Source: JACMQX01 sp044225675
GTDB taxonomy: Bacteria > Pseudomonadota > Gammaproteobacteria > Burkholderiales > Burkholderiaceae_C
Assembly: GCA_044225675.1 (NCBI GenBank)
Contig: JBGAIH010000024.1
Location: forward strand, 1-64,000
Length of the DNA: 64,000 nt
Direction: 5' to 3'
Shown: positions 8,617 to 16,456 of the stretch, one piece after another
Layout of the letters: each line of letters begins with the position of its first letter
Position numbering within the stretch: position 1 is the stretch's first letter
Notes under the pieces: model-generated
What the model saw: the letters and a program-made list of their open reading frames with translations, nothing else
The model's database searches: none
Told to the model about the DNA's origin: nothing
Made by a program: the position numbers and the translations under genes

Positions 8617-9297
8617 TCACAATTGATGCTGAATGGACCGCAGCTCCGGGGATGGGAGTGGCCCGGACGCTTCTGCCAGGCCCAGGCTTCGCAGCGCCAT
8701 GACCGCCTGCGTGCGATTGACAACACCCAATGCGCGAAACACGGCGGAAAGATGTGTCTTGACCGTGATCTCCGCAAGGCCCAATCGAAGTCCGATCTCC
8801 TTGTTCGACAGGCCACGGCTGACCAGCGCCACGATTTCTGCCTGGCGAGTCGTCAAGCGAAGTCCGGCCTTTGCGTCGAATGTACGGGCCGCCAGCGGCG
8901 TGATCCATTTGCGGTCCGGGAGCAGATTGCCCAGCAGGGCCTGCAGGACGATCTCGCGCAGCGCATCCATGTCGACACCTTTGGAGACCATCGCATTGGC
9001 GCCTGCACGCGCGGCGGCCGCTGCTTCCTGACGCTGTTCGGTTGCAGACACGATCACGATCACTGCGGAAGGCTCGGACCGACGGAACTCTCGAACGGCC
9101 TCTGCCCCATTGATGCCAGGCAGCCCCAGATCCAGGAGGATCAGGGCCGGATGGGCGCCTTCGCGGATCAGCCTCAAGCCCTCTTCGGCACTGAAGGCTG
9201 AAAGCACCTCTCCTGCCACACCCGTATCCTTCACCAGCATGGCCAGAGCCTTCTGGTAGAGCGGATGGTCGTCAATGACAAGAACGAGTGGATTCAT
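8617..9297 (-). CDS. NarL/FixJ-type response regulator
   Basis: This 226-residue regulator has an N-terminal receiver (acidic pair VIDDH, phosphoacceptor Asp56 in LILLDLGLP, conserved Lys in MVSKG) and a C-terminal LuxR-type helix-turn-helix (about 155-215; LTTRQAEIVALVSRGLSNKEI). It should bind DNA as a dimer when phosphorylated. The start at 9297 overlaps the kinase stop by 4 bp, so the two are co-translated partners. Location beside the T3SS makes it a candidate controller of secretion genes; that is inference. Confidence 0.92.
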   Translation of the reverse strand: MNPLVLVIDDHPLYQKALAMLVKDTGVAGEVLSAFSAEEGLRLIREGAHPALILLDLGLPGINGAEAVREFRRSEPSAVIVIVSATEQRQEAAAAARAGANAMVSKGVDMDALREIVLQALLGNLLPDRKWITPLAARTFDAKAGLRLTTRQAEIVALVSRGLSNKEIGLRLGLAEITVKTHLSAVFRALGVVNRTQAVMALRSLGLAEASGPLPSPELRSIQHQL

Positions 9298-11066
9298 GAT
9301 GCCTGCCGAGATGCACGGGCGATGACCCCAAGGCCCAGAAGTGACGTGACCGCGGGCCCAATGGCCGAAGCGGCCTGAAGACGGTCGATCACCATGAGAC
9401 CGAGTTCCTGTTCCCGGCAATCTTCGGCGACGCTGACCTCATGGCTGCGAATGAGCAAGGCGGGAATATCCATGTTGAACTCCTTTCGAACCGCTTCAAT
9501 GGCCTGGACCCCGCTTTGCCCATCCGGCAATCGGTCGGTGCAGACGATCGCATCCGGCGCGCGGGATCGCGCTTGCAGATGCTCGAGTACGTCGGCGCTG
9601 CTCAAGCCGCTGACGACGCTGAATCCGGATTGCCTGAGCGACGAGATAGCGGGCTCAAGCGCGGCAGGTTCGTGATGCACCACCACCACCTCCGACAAAT
9701 GCGGCGCGACACAGGGCGCCGGAAGAACGTTTGGGAAATCCACATAGAAGCAAGAGCCGCGACCAGGCCGCGACCGCATGCCGATCGAGGCCCCGACGGT
9801 GGAGGCCAAGCGCCGCGCCACGGTCAGACCCAGACCCAGTCCGGTCACGCCCGCGCGCGGCTCATGCGCAGATCCTGCGCGGTAGAACTCTTCGAAGATA
9901 GCGCTCGTTTGCGACTCCTCGATCCCGGGACCGGTGTCGTAGACCTCGACGCGCAGCATCTTCTGGCGTTTGCGACATGCGACCAGCACGCCTCCGCGCA
10001 TGCTGTATCGGATGGCATTGCTCACGAGGTTCGAGACAATCTGCCCTGCGATCACCGGATCCGTACGCACAACCGCCTGGGACGCCCGGCTTCGGAAGGA
10101 CAGCGACTTGGCATGGGCCAACGGCTCGTACTCCGCCTTGACGATCTCCAGAATCGTGTCTATCGGGGTGTCAGCGTACTGGGGCTCGACCTTCTGCATG
10201 TCCAGACGAGACAGATGCAGCAAGTCGCGGAACATCTCACTCATGTGCTGCACGCAATCCCTCGCGTCACTCACGACAGCATGTGCCTCGGCTGGAAGCG
10301 CCTTCTGCGCCAAAGTTCCAAGGTACAGGGACAACGCATGAATGGGCTGCCCCAGGTCATGGCTTGCGGCGCGCACGAAACGTGACTTCATCGCGGAATC
10401 CACACCTTCGGAACATGCATGGGACAAGGCTGACAGGCGGGCCAATGCGTCGCGCCGTGCGTCCTCGACAAATTGCCGCCAGTTGAGATACATGAAGCCC
10501 GCTCCGATCAGTTCAACGAAACACATCAGCACGAGAACAGCGCCGGAAAACGGCGACGCCGGCATCAATGCGTGCATCGACCACATCGCCGCGCCAAAGA
10601 CAGGCAACGCGAATCCGAGACAGCCCAGCGGGAGAAAGGCAAAGCCCGTCAATGCGTAGACGCTCATTGCCAGAAGGCCTGCGGCCGCGCACAGGCCCAG
10701 CGCGAGCGGAAGAAAAGGCAGGCTCATGATGCCGAACACCGCCCAGGCCAGTCCCAGGACCAGAGAGTAAAGATTGAGACTTCGGATGCGCCTTGCAGAT
10801 ACGTGGGCCGGTGGATTCAGGCGACGCAGCTTCACCCAACTCATCCACAAAGGCGCCAGCAGCAGCATGAAGGCGACGACGAATACCGGCAGATACCGGG
10901 GCAACGGATGCGCGCGGGCCGCCATCGCCACGAAGGCGAGGACGCTCACCCCGTTGCACACGACAACCGCAGGCAGATGCCGCACCAATGCGGTCGACTG
11001 CGCGATACGCAACTCGTCAGGTGGTGCGCACGCAATCCGGAAATAGATCGCTCTCTGGAAGTACAT
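9294..11066 (-). CDS. Membrane histidine kinase with degenerate receiver (hybrid)
   Basis: The 590 residues have about six N-terminal transmembrane helices (about 25-195), then a HisKA helix with phosphoacceptor His236 in ASHDLGQP. An HATPase domain follows (N-box SNLVSNAIRYS, G1 DTGPGI, G2 GLGLGLTVA), then a C-terminal receiver-like domain from about 455. That receiver keeps an Asp (CTDRLPDG) but has HHEP where the acidic pair should be and lacks the conserved Lys, so it looks non-canonical. AGAAGG sits 7 nt ahead of the ATG at 11066. It is coupled to the downstream response regulator. The signal is unknown; no periplasmic sensor domain is seen. Confidence 0.9.
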   Translation of the reverse strand: MYFQRAIYFRIACAPPDELRIAQSTALVRHLPAVVVCNGVSVLAFVAMAARAHPLPRYLPVFVVAFMLLLAPLWMSWVKLRRLNPPAHVSARRIRSLNLYSLVLGLAWAVFGIMSLPFLPLALGLCAAAGLLAMSVYALTGFAFLPLGCLGFALPVFGAAMWSMHALMPASPFSGAVLVLMCFVELIGAGFMYLNWRQFVEDARRDALARLSALSHACSEGVDSAMKSRFVRAASHDLGQPIHALSLYLGTLAQKALPAEAHAVVSDARDCVQHMSEMFRDLLHLSRLDMQKVEPQYADTPIDTILEIVKAEYEPLAHAKSLSFRSRASQAVVRTDPVIAGQIVSNLVSNAIRYSMRGGVLVACRKRQKMLRVEVYDTGPGIEESQTSAIFEEFYRAGSAHEPRAGVTGLGLGLTVARRLASTVGASIGMRSRPGRGSCFYVDFPNVLPAPCVAPHLSEVVVVHHEPAALEPAISSLRQSGFSVVSGLSSADVLEHLQARSRAPDAIVCTDRLPDGQSGVQAIEAVRKEFNMDIPALLIRSHEVSVAEDCREQELGLMVIDRLQAASAIGPAVTSLLGLGVIARASRQAS

Positions 11067-11371
11067 CGAGTCGCCTTCTTGATTTCACCACTTCTCATCC
11101 CATCACGGTGTTTCCCGCTCTCGAGGTTCATTTTGAGCGCGCCAAGTAGCGCCAGCAATACGAGTTCACACGCCCCATCCGTGTGGCTGATGCAGTCCAC
11201 CGGCCCTGCACGAGTCAATTCAAGGCCGTTTCAGGTCAGAAACCGGCCAAAAGACCTGTCCACGCCCGGAAAGAGGGCAGGACCGATACCTGCGTATAGC
11301 CTCCTTCTCCAGTGTGCTTCATACGATATCGGCTCAAGCAGAGTTATCAGACAGCAGAAAGGATCGATGCC
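11067..11371. other. Divergent intergenic region between kinase and chaperone genes
   Basis: About 305 bp without a gene separates the minus-strand kinase from the plus-strand chaperone. It should contain both promoters. I see no terminator hairpin and no convincing pair of -35/-10 hexamers. AAAGGA at 11358-11363 serves as the likely RBS for the GTG at 11372. Confidence 0.5.
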
Positions 11372-11845
11372 GTGGCCGTTGCCAATTTCACCCAGCTTTG
11401 CGAGGCGTTCTGCGAGATCGCCGGAGTGGCGCCGCCCGCGCTCGAGCCCGATGAGCACGGCGTCACCGCCTTCACCGCGAGCCTGAACGACGTGGCCGTG
11501 TCCGTCGCTCACGCGCCTGAGTCCAACCGCGACTGTGCCTTCGTCCTGGTCGAGTTTGGGCCCGCACCTGCCGACCGGGAACAGGAAGCGATGACCGCGC
11601 TCATGGAGGCGAACTTCCTGATGCTTGGGGAGTATTCCCCCGCTTTCAGCCGAAACCCGGCCAATGGCGACGTCGTTCTTCAGTACGCCTACCCGTTCGC
11701 CAACGCAACTGCGTTGCAGCTCTATCAGAGCGTGGTGGAAATGACGGACCTGGCCTTGCGGTGGCGTTCCGATCACTTCCTCGACGGCGCGCCCGAGCCG
11801 GCCACGTCGACAGCGAGCCCGCTGTCGGCAGCAGACTTTGCCTGA
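11372..11845 (+). CDS. CesT-family type III secretion chaperone
   Basis: This is a small acidic protein of 157 residues with the class I chaperone pattern: an N-terminal helix (NFTQLCEAFCEIAG), paired strands, a mid helix (ADREQEAMTALMEANF), then LQYAYPFAN and a C-terminal helix. Such proteins bind the N-terminal part of an effector or translocator in the cytoplasm. I prefer the GTG at 11372 (AAAGGA 8 nt upstream) over a GTG at 11312, because the family fold starts just after it. No effector gene is adjacent; it is alone on its strand and faces the minus-strand T3SS operon. Confidence 0.75.
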   Translation: MAVANFTQLCEAFCEIAGVAPPALEPDEHGVTAFTASLNDVAVSVAHAPESNRDCAFVLVEFGPAPADREQEAMTALMEANFLMLGEYSPAFSRNPANGDVVLQYAYPFANATALQLYQSVVEMTDLALRWRSDHFLDGAPEPATSTASPLSAADFA

Positions 11846-11882
11846 AGACCTGCGGGTCTGAAAGTCGGGGCGCGCTGGGGTC

Positions 11883-11914
11883 TTGACCGGGCGCATGAAG
11901 CGCCCGGAGGTCAA
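11883..11914. terminator. Hairpin between convergent genes
   Basis: TTGACC with GGTCAA and GGGCGC with GCGCCC form a long stem with a 3-nt bulge around the loop ATGAA. It lies between the convergent chaperone and acetyltransferase genes. There is no strong T tract, so it is a weak or structure-only terminator candidate. Confidence 0.5.
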
Positions 11915-11917
11915 TTC

Positions 11918-12529
11918 CTAGGCGCCCTCGGGCCGACGGGTCACCCCGACCACGTACGACAGCAGTACGACGTCGGCCCAGCGGCCATTCATGAGAATGA
12001 AGTCGCGAGCATAGCCTTCAACCACAAATCCCAGCTTGCGCAGCAGGCGCGCGCATCTGAGATTCTGCGGAAGGTGAGTGGCCATGATGCGGTGCAGGCC
12101 GTGGAGCCGGATCATCTGGCGAATTGCAGGCTCCAGGGCTGCGTACATCAACCCGCGCCCTTCCAGGGCGCTGTCAAGTTTGAACCCGACCGAGCACGCC
12201 TGAAAGTCGTCATGAACGATGCCACCGAAGCTCAGCGTGCACGCGATACCCATCTCGGGCGCCGCCTTCGCAAAGCCCACCAGGTGGACGGCCGAACCGG
12301 CGGCCATGGCCTCCTGCTGGGATCGGAGCACCGGCCGCCAGAACTCGGCGGAGTTCATGGCGGGCTCCAGGGTCATCGCCATCGCAAAGTTCAGTCCGTT
12401 GCGTGCATGCAGGCGAGCCAGCGATGCAGCATGGCCCTCGAGCGCCGGAACGAAGACCCAATCCGGCGTTTCAAGCCAGATGGATGACGACAGTCTGGCA
12501 ACAGGAGGCGCATCGGTCGCGGTGGTCAT
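11918..12529 (-). CDS. GNAT-family (RimJ/RimL-type) N-acetyltransferase
   Basis: This 203-residue GNAT protein resembles RimJ/RimL-type enzymes: SVGFKLDSALEGRGLMYAA corresponds to the acetyl-CoA-binding strand and R/Q-x-x-G-x-G/A loop, followed by LRCARLLRKLGFVVEGYARD. The family acetylates protein N-termini or amino sugars. The start at 12529 overlaps the methyltransferase stop by 4 bp, so the two are coupled. It is the last gene of the minus-strand T3SS operon, two genes after the needle subunit. A role in modifying a secreted or structural T3SS protein is inferred from position only. Confidence 0.82.
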   Translation of the reverse strand: MTTATDAPPVARLSSSIWLETPDWVFVPALEGHAASLARLHARNGLNFAMAMTLEPAMNSAEFWRPVLRSQQEAMAAGSAVHLVGFAKAAPEMGIACTLSFGGIVHDDFQACSVGFKLDSALEGRGLMYAALEPAIRQMIRLHGLHRIMATHLPQNLRCARLLRKLGFVVEGYARDFILMNGRWADVVLLSYVVGVTRRPEGA

Positions 12530-14100
12530 CGTGCTTTCCTCGCAGATTGACTGGACTTGCTTGCGTCGCCCAGCAAGCGCAACCGCCGCCAGAGCGGCAC
12601 GTTCACGTCGACGAACCGGTGAGCCCATCTTGCAAACTCCTCGTAACCCGTGGGATCACTTTTGCGCATCTCGGCTGCGCCCGCGCCAGCGTATTTTTCC
12701 CACGCACCGTCGCACAATTCGGCCGCAGTTCGGCAACCCTGCTGCCACGCCAGCCAGAGCAGACGCTCGAAGCGATTGGCTTCGATGCCGCCGCCAGCCA
12801 CAGGAGAGGCGAGATACCGTAGCGTGTTACCGTGCCGCGCGCGATCGGCGATGACCCGATTGAGCGCCTGAGCGCGGGAGGGTTGAATGCTCGCCACGTC
12901 ATCGGCGAACACGGGGCAGACATCACGCCTGGCCACCAGCGTGGCCAAGGTCTGCACGAGAGATTCGACGTCCGTCGCGCGCAGTTGCTCGATGCCCCGC
13001 AGCTGAGCAAGAGTCACGGGCGCGGTCGAAACGGCAAGTGCCTGCAGCAGGGGTGTTGTCACCCCCTCATCCAGTGCGATCTTCCCGTAAGGCGTCGTCA
13101 CGAAAGGTGACACCGCATCCACCGGGCGAATGAGCGTGAAGGCCACATCGTGCAGTCGCTCCAGCCGCTCCGATGATGACATTCGCAGCGATCCTTTGAG
13201 GAAAAGGTCGCGTCGAAACCGGCGATTCAGCAGGAAGTCGTGCGCCGTCTCGCGCAAAGCGGCGCCCACGCCCGCATCCAGGCCGGCTCCTGCGGCCCGT
13301 TGGCGTACCTCGCCCGCCAGGTCCGACAAGTGCAGGGACATGGCGAACTCAAGCCCGGCCGGCTCAAGGGAGCGTGCTACCTCGGAGAAGTACGTCGTCC
13401 ACCAGGATCGATTGAAATACTCGTGAGCGAGCTGGTGACGGTCCTCACGGAGCATCTCGTCAAGCAGTTGGCTCGCGCGTGCGTTCTCGCTGAAATAAGC
13501 CGCACCCTGTCCACGCAGATGATTCGCAAACTGCAGGGCGCCTTCGATCCGGTCGGCCGTCGGCGCGTCTGGCGCGCCGGCGTGCTCCGTATGAAGCCAC
13601 AACAGGTCCCGCAACGGACGCTCCGACGCCCAACCCGGCTGGATGTTGTAGCTGATGAAAACCGCGCCCCCGACCTTGAGCTTGCGCCGCAGAAATTCCA
13701 CGACCGCGTGCTGGGCGGACGCACTGATCCATGACCACACGCCGTGCAGCACGATGAAGTCAAACTGCGGCGTGTCCATTTCAAGGAACTGCTCAAAGCC
13801 CACACCCAGCCAGTGCGCCTGTGTGCCGGCTTCTCGAGCCAGTCCACCGGCGAACAAGGCGTGATCGGGATTGAAATCCGTTCCCCAGAACTCCCCGCGC
13901 GAGCTGGCCGCCGCATGGATGTTCGCTGACAAGCCTTGGCCGTAGCCCAGCTCGCAGTAGGTGTAAGCCTGTCCGTCCGAAGGGCAGGCATGGCCATTCA
14001 CCAGCAGAAAGAACCGGATGAACGATGGCGACAGCTCATGGTAGTAGCCATGCGAATAGGTCACGTCGGAAACGTAACCATCTGCCCAGTCGCGCTTCAT
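12526..14100 (-). CDS. SAM-dependent methyltransferase with regulatory domain
   Basis: Of 524 residues, the N-terminal class I methyltransferase domain (about 20-200) has motif I ELGYGQG at 50-56, GTDFNPD near 73-79, and the subfamily block HGVWSWIS followed by SYNIQPGW. The centre and C-terminus resemble the methyltransferase regulatory domain (PF10119-type). Characterised relatives include protein lysine methyltransferases of Rickettsia that act on a surface protein. It starts 4 bp after the sctF stop and its end overlaps the acetyltransferase, so expression is tied to the needle gene. The substrate is unknown. Confidence 0.85.
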   Translation of the reverse strand: MKRDWADGYVSDVTYSHGYYHELSPSFIRFFLLVNGHACPSDGQAYTYCELGYGQGLSANIHAAASSRGEFWGTDFNPDHALFAGGLAREAGTQAHWLGVGFEQFLEMDTPQFDFIVLHGVWSWISASAQHAVVEFLRRKLKVGGAVFISYNIQPGWASERPLRDLLWLHTEHAGAPDAPTADRIEGALQFANHLRGQGAAYFSENARASQLLDEMLREDRHQLAHEYFNRSWWTTYFSEVARSLEPAGLEFAMSLHLSDLAGEVRQRAAGAGLDAGVGAALRETAHDFLLNRRFRRDLFLKGSLRMSSSERLERLHDVAFTLIRPVDAVSPFVTTPYGKIALDEGVTTPLLQALAVSTAPVTLAQLRGIEQLRATDVESLVQTLATLVARRDVCPVFADDVASIQPSRAQALNRVIADRARHGNTLRYLASPVAGGGIEANRFERLLWLAWQQGCRTAAELCDGAWEKYAGAGAAEMRKSDPTGYEEFARWAHRFVDVNVPLWRRLRLLGDASKSSQSARKAR

Positions 14101-14104
14101 GGCG

Positions 14105-14335
14105 TCAGCCGGCCTTTTGCACGATGCCCTTGAGCGTCTCGGCGAATTCCTTGACGATCGTGGTCTGCAGCTGAATGTGCACGCCGTACTTCTGGATGCC
14201 TTGCTGCATGGAAAGCAGGTCAGCGGTCGAAGGGTTCGCGCCGAGGGAGGCGATTCTCGTCGCGAGATCGCTCTCGTTGGATTGAATGTTCGGCTTGATG
14301 CTGGTCTCGATATAGTCGAAGCTCAGTGTGGTCAT
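14105..14335 (-). CDS. sctF: Type III secretion needle subunit SctF
   Basis: This 76-residue protein fits the YscF/EscF/MxiH family: a helix, a turn with NPS (residues 34-36), then a long second helix ending near the C-terminus (KYGVHIQLQTTIVKEFAETL). Subunits polymerise into the extracellular needle. There is no Sec signal, as expected for a T3SS substrate. Lysines are at 14, 49, 62, 69 and 74. A strong AAGGAA lies 6 nt before the ATG. Neighbours are the co-chaperone upstream and the methyltransferase 4 bp downstream. Confidence 0.85.
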   Translation of the reverse strand: MTTLSFDYIETSIKPNIQSNESDLATRIASLGANPSTADLLSMQQGIQKYGVHIQLQTTIVKEFAETLKGIVQKAG

Positions 14336-14386
14336 GATGAGTTCCTTGGTTGGAAGCGGTTGAGAAGAAGGCGTTTGAAAGGCCGC

Positions 14387-14623
14387 TCATTGCGGTCCTC
14401 GCAAACCTGGGAAGGTCCCTACAGGCCACGCCTGAAGAACCTGATACGCGGCAAGCGCCGCCGCTGCGGCGGCGCTTTGCCTTTCATAAGCCGCAGGAGG
14501 CATGGGGATTGATAGCGGTCCCCGCAGGGTCTTTTCCAGCTCAGCCAGACGGCTCAGCAGCTTCTGCCGTATCGCTGCACCTTCAGGAGATGCAAGCTGC
14601 TCATGGAGTATGGTCAGATACAT
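14387..14623 (-). CDS. Putative needle co-chaperone (YscE/EscE/SsaE-like)
   Basis: This small helical protein of 78 residues has a leading helix (LTILHEQLASPEG), a second helix (IRQKLLSRLAELEKTL) and a third Ala-rich helix (AAYERQSAAAAAALAAYQVL). This matches the size and two-helix hairpin layout of the E-type needle co-chaperones that, with a YscG-type TPR protein, keep SctF monomeric in the cytoplasm. Position between sctD and sctF supports the call; similarity is weak so the name stays tentative. AAGGA precedes the start. Confidence 0.6.
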   Translation of the reverse strand: MYLTILHEQLASPEGAAIRQKLLSRLAELEKTLRGPLSIPMPPAAYERQSAAAAAALAAYQVLQAWPVGTFPGLRGPQ

Positions 14624-14638
14624 GTGCGCCCATCCTTT

Positions 14639-16072
14639 TCAGCGCGGCAGTGTCGCCCGCTGGTTGCCGTTGTCGAAAATCAGGTTCTGAGGGTCCAGGC
14701 CGACGAAGCGCCAACCCATGTGGGTGCCGCCCTGAAGCAATCTGTGGCCACCGTCCAGGACGACCAAGGGCGGCTCGCTGGCCACGACGCTGCGGACCTG
14801 GAACGGCGGCCGGCCGCTCGGTGGCAACGACAGGCGCGCGGCAACCACAGTGGCTGACGCATCGGTCGCCACCATCGCCTTGATGGGAACCGAATGCCGA
14901 TTCACGGCTTGGGTCAGATCGCGCTCCCACGCCGGCACCTGTGCTGGCTGAAGTCGCACCCGCATGGTGAAGACAGCGTCCTGCCACTCGCCCCCGACGT
15001 CCCAGCCAGCCGAAAGAAGCTCCTCCAGCAAACGCTGGGCCTCCTCCTCCGCGCTTGCCAGCTGCAGATCCCACTCCACCCCGGGGAATTCCTTGCCGAG
15101 CGCCATGAGAAGCTCGTCCCGATCGGCTGCAGAACGTGGCCGTCCATTCAACCGGAATCGGCGGTCTGCCAATCGCTGCGCCGTCACCACGAACGCCTTC
15201 TCCTCGCCCCAGCGCCTCAACATGTCGGAGAGGTCCTGCGAAAGATCCTGAGCCAGCGTGATGCGAACGCGAGGTCTGAGCGGCAGGCGAGTCAACGCCG
15301 CAGACAGGCGCTCCGCCGTGAGGTCATCCAGATAGTGGCCTCGCACCCGCCACGCTCCGTCGAAAGCTTCGACGGTCACGACCTTCGACAAACCCAGCTC
15401 CTGAATGATCTTCTCGATGGCCTGCCTGCTCTCGGCCGAAGGCGCCACCGCAGCCGATGCGACCGTCGCAGCACTTCGACCGGCGGCAGAAGCCGAAATG
15501 TCCGGTGCGCCGACCGGCGGCGGCGTACGTGATGCCACCACGCCCACAGCGATCAGCAGCAGCATCGCCGCGCCTCCGCCCAACGTCACCGTCCATCGCA
15601 CGATACGTCGCGCACGTCCATTGTTCTTTGCTTCACCGGCAGGCGACGACGCATCGACCGGATCCGCAGCCGTTGCGGCCTGCACATCGTCTGGCTCCGT
15701 CTTTGGCGGCGGCTCGGACACCCCCGCAGCGGACTGCACAAGCACCAGTTGCTCCAGCGTCGGCCAGGGAGCATCGGGCTGGTCGACCGCGACGATCACC
15801 GGACCCATGGCCACCGCGAGCCCCGGCTCCAGGCCGACAGGGGCTGGCGGCGGCGCATCGCTGGACTCGTCTGCCAACCAATGCAGCAGCCAAAGTCCGG
15901 GACCGCGCTCAAGACGGGCATGAGCGGCCATCAGGCCGTCGTCGGCCAGCACGATGTCACAAGCTTCGCCGGACCCGATCAGGTATTCGAGCCGATCCAG
16001 ATTGCAGCGAGCGCCGGCATGCATCCCGGTGAGGATGCGCAGCTGGAGCGCGGGGATTTCGGCGGGATTCAA
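14639..16072 (-). CDS. sctD: T3SS inner-membrane ring protein SctD
   Basis: The 477 residues have a cytoplasmic FHA domain at about 10-95 (GSGEACDIVL), a Pro/Ala-rich linker, one transmembrane helix at about 159-180, and a large periplasmic part with BON-like ring-building modules. This is the YscD/PrgH layout. SctD forms the outer inner-membrane ring around SctJ and its FHA domain contacts the sorting platform. The start overlaps the STAS gene stop by 4 bp. Confidence 0.92.
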   Translation of the reverse strand: MNPAEIPALQLRILTGMHAGARCNLDRLEYLIGSGEACDIVLADDGLMAAHARLERGPGLWLLHWLADESSDAPPPAPVGLEPGLAVAMGPVIVAVDQPDAPWPTLEQLVLVQSAAGVSEPPPKTEPDDVQAATAADPVDASSPAGEAKNNGRARRIVRWTVTLGGGAAMLLLIAVGVVASRTPPPVGAPDISASAAGRSAATVASAAVAPSAESRQAIEKIIQELGLSKVVTVEAFDGAWRVRGHYLDDLTAERLSAALTRLPLRPRVRITLAQDLSQDLSDMLRRWGEEKAFVVTAQRLADRRFRLNGRPRSAADRDELLMALGKEFPGVEWDLQLASAEEEAQRLLEELLSAGWDVGGEWQDAVFTMRVRLQPAQVPAWERDLTQAVNRHSVPIKAMVATDASATVVAARLSLPPSGRPPFQVRSVVASEPPLVVLDGGHRLLQGGTHMGWRFVGLDPQNLIFDNGNQRATLPR

Positions 16073-16443
16073 AGGTCGTACTCCAATCGCGCAAGAGCGT
16101 CGTCGACGGTCGAGGCCGCATCGAAAAGTGACAGGAACCCGCTGATCTCGAACACGTCTCTGACCATTTCGCGCAAGCCTGCCAATGCCAGCCGCCCTTC
16201 CTGCGCACGCAATTGCCTCCCGGTCGACAGAATCACCCGCATGCCGGCGGCGCTGACGTAGTCCATGTCCGACAGGTCGAAGATCAGGCGCCGTACACCG
16301 GCTTCGAGCTGCTCGGTCAACATGCGCTCGAGGTCGGACGAGCTGGCGCTGTCGAGCCGACCGACGGGCCTTGCAATCAGAACGTCACCCCGCGTCTCGT
16401 GTTCGACCATCATGACGCGCGCACTCCTGTGACTCGCGGACAT
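16069..16443 (-). CDS. STAS-domain anti-sigma factor antagonist (BtrV-like)
   Basis: This single STAS domain of 124 residues has the phosphorylatable Ser64 in DYVSAAGMRV, as in SpoIIAA/RsbV. In Bordetella the antagonist BtrV, with the kinase/anti-sigma BtrW and phosphatase BtrU, couples T3SS activity to gene expression. Here it lies between sctV (13-bp gap) and sctD (4-bp overlap), but no BtrW or BtrU partner occurs in the window, so the partners must be elsewhere or the mechanism differs. The exact start (Met1, or Met11/12) is uncertain. Confidence 0.85.
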   Translation of the reverse strand: MSASHRSARVMMVEHETRGDVLIARPVGRLDSASSSDLERMLTEQLEAGVRRLIFDLSDMDYVSAAGMRVILSTGRQLRAQEGRLALAGLREMVRDVFEISGFLSLFDAASTVDDALARLEYDL

Positions 16444-16456
16444 TGCGGGATCTGGC

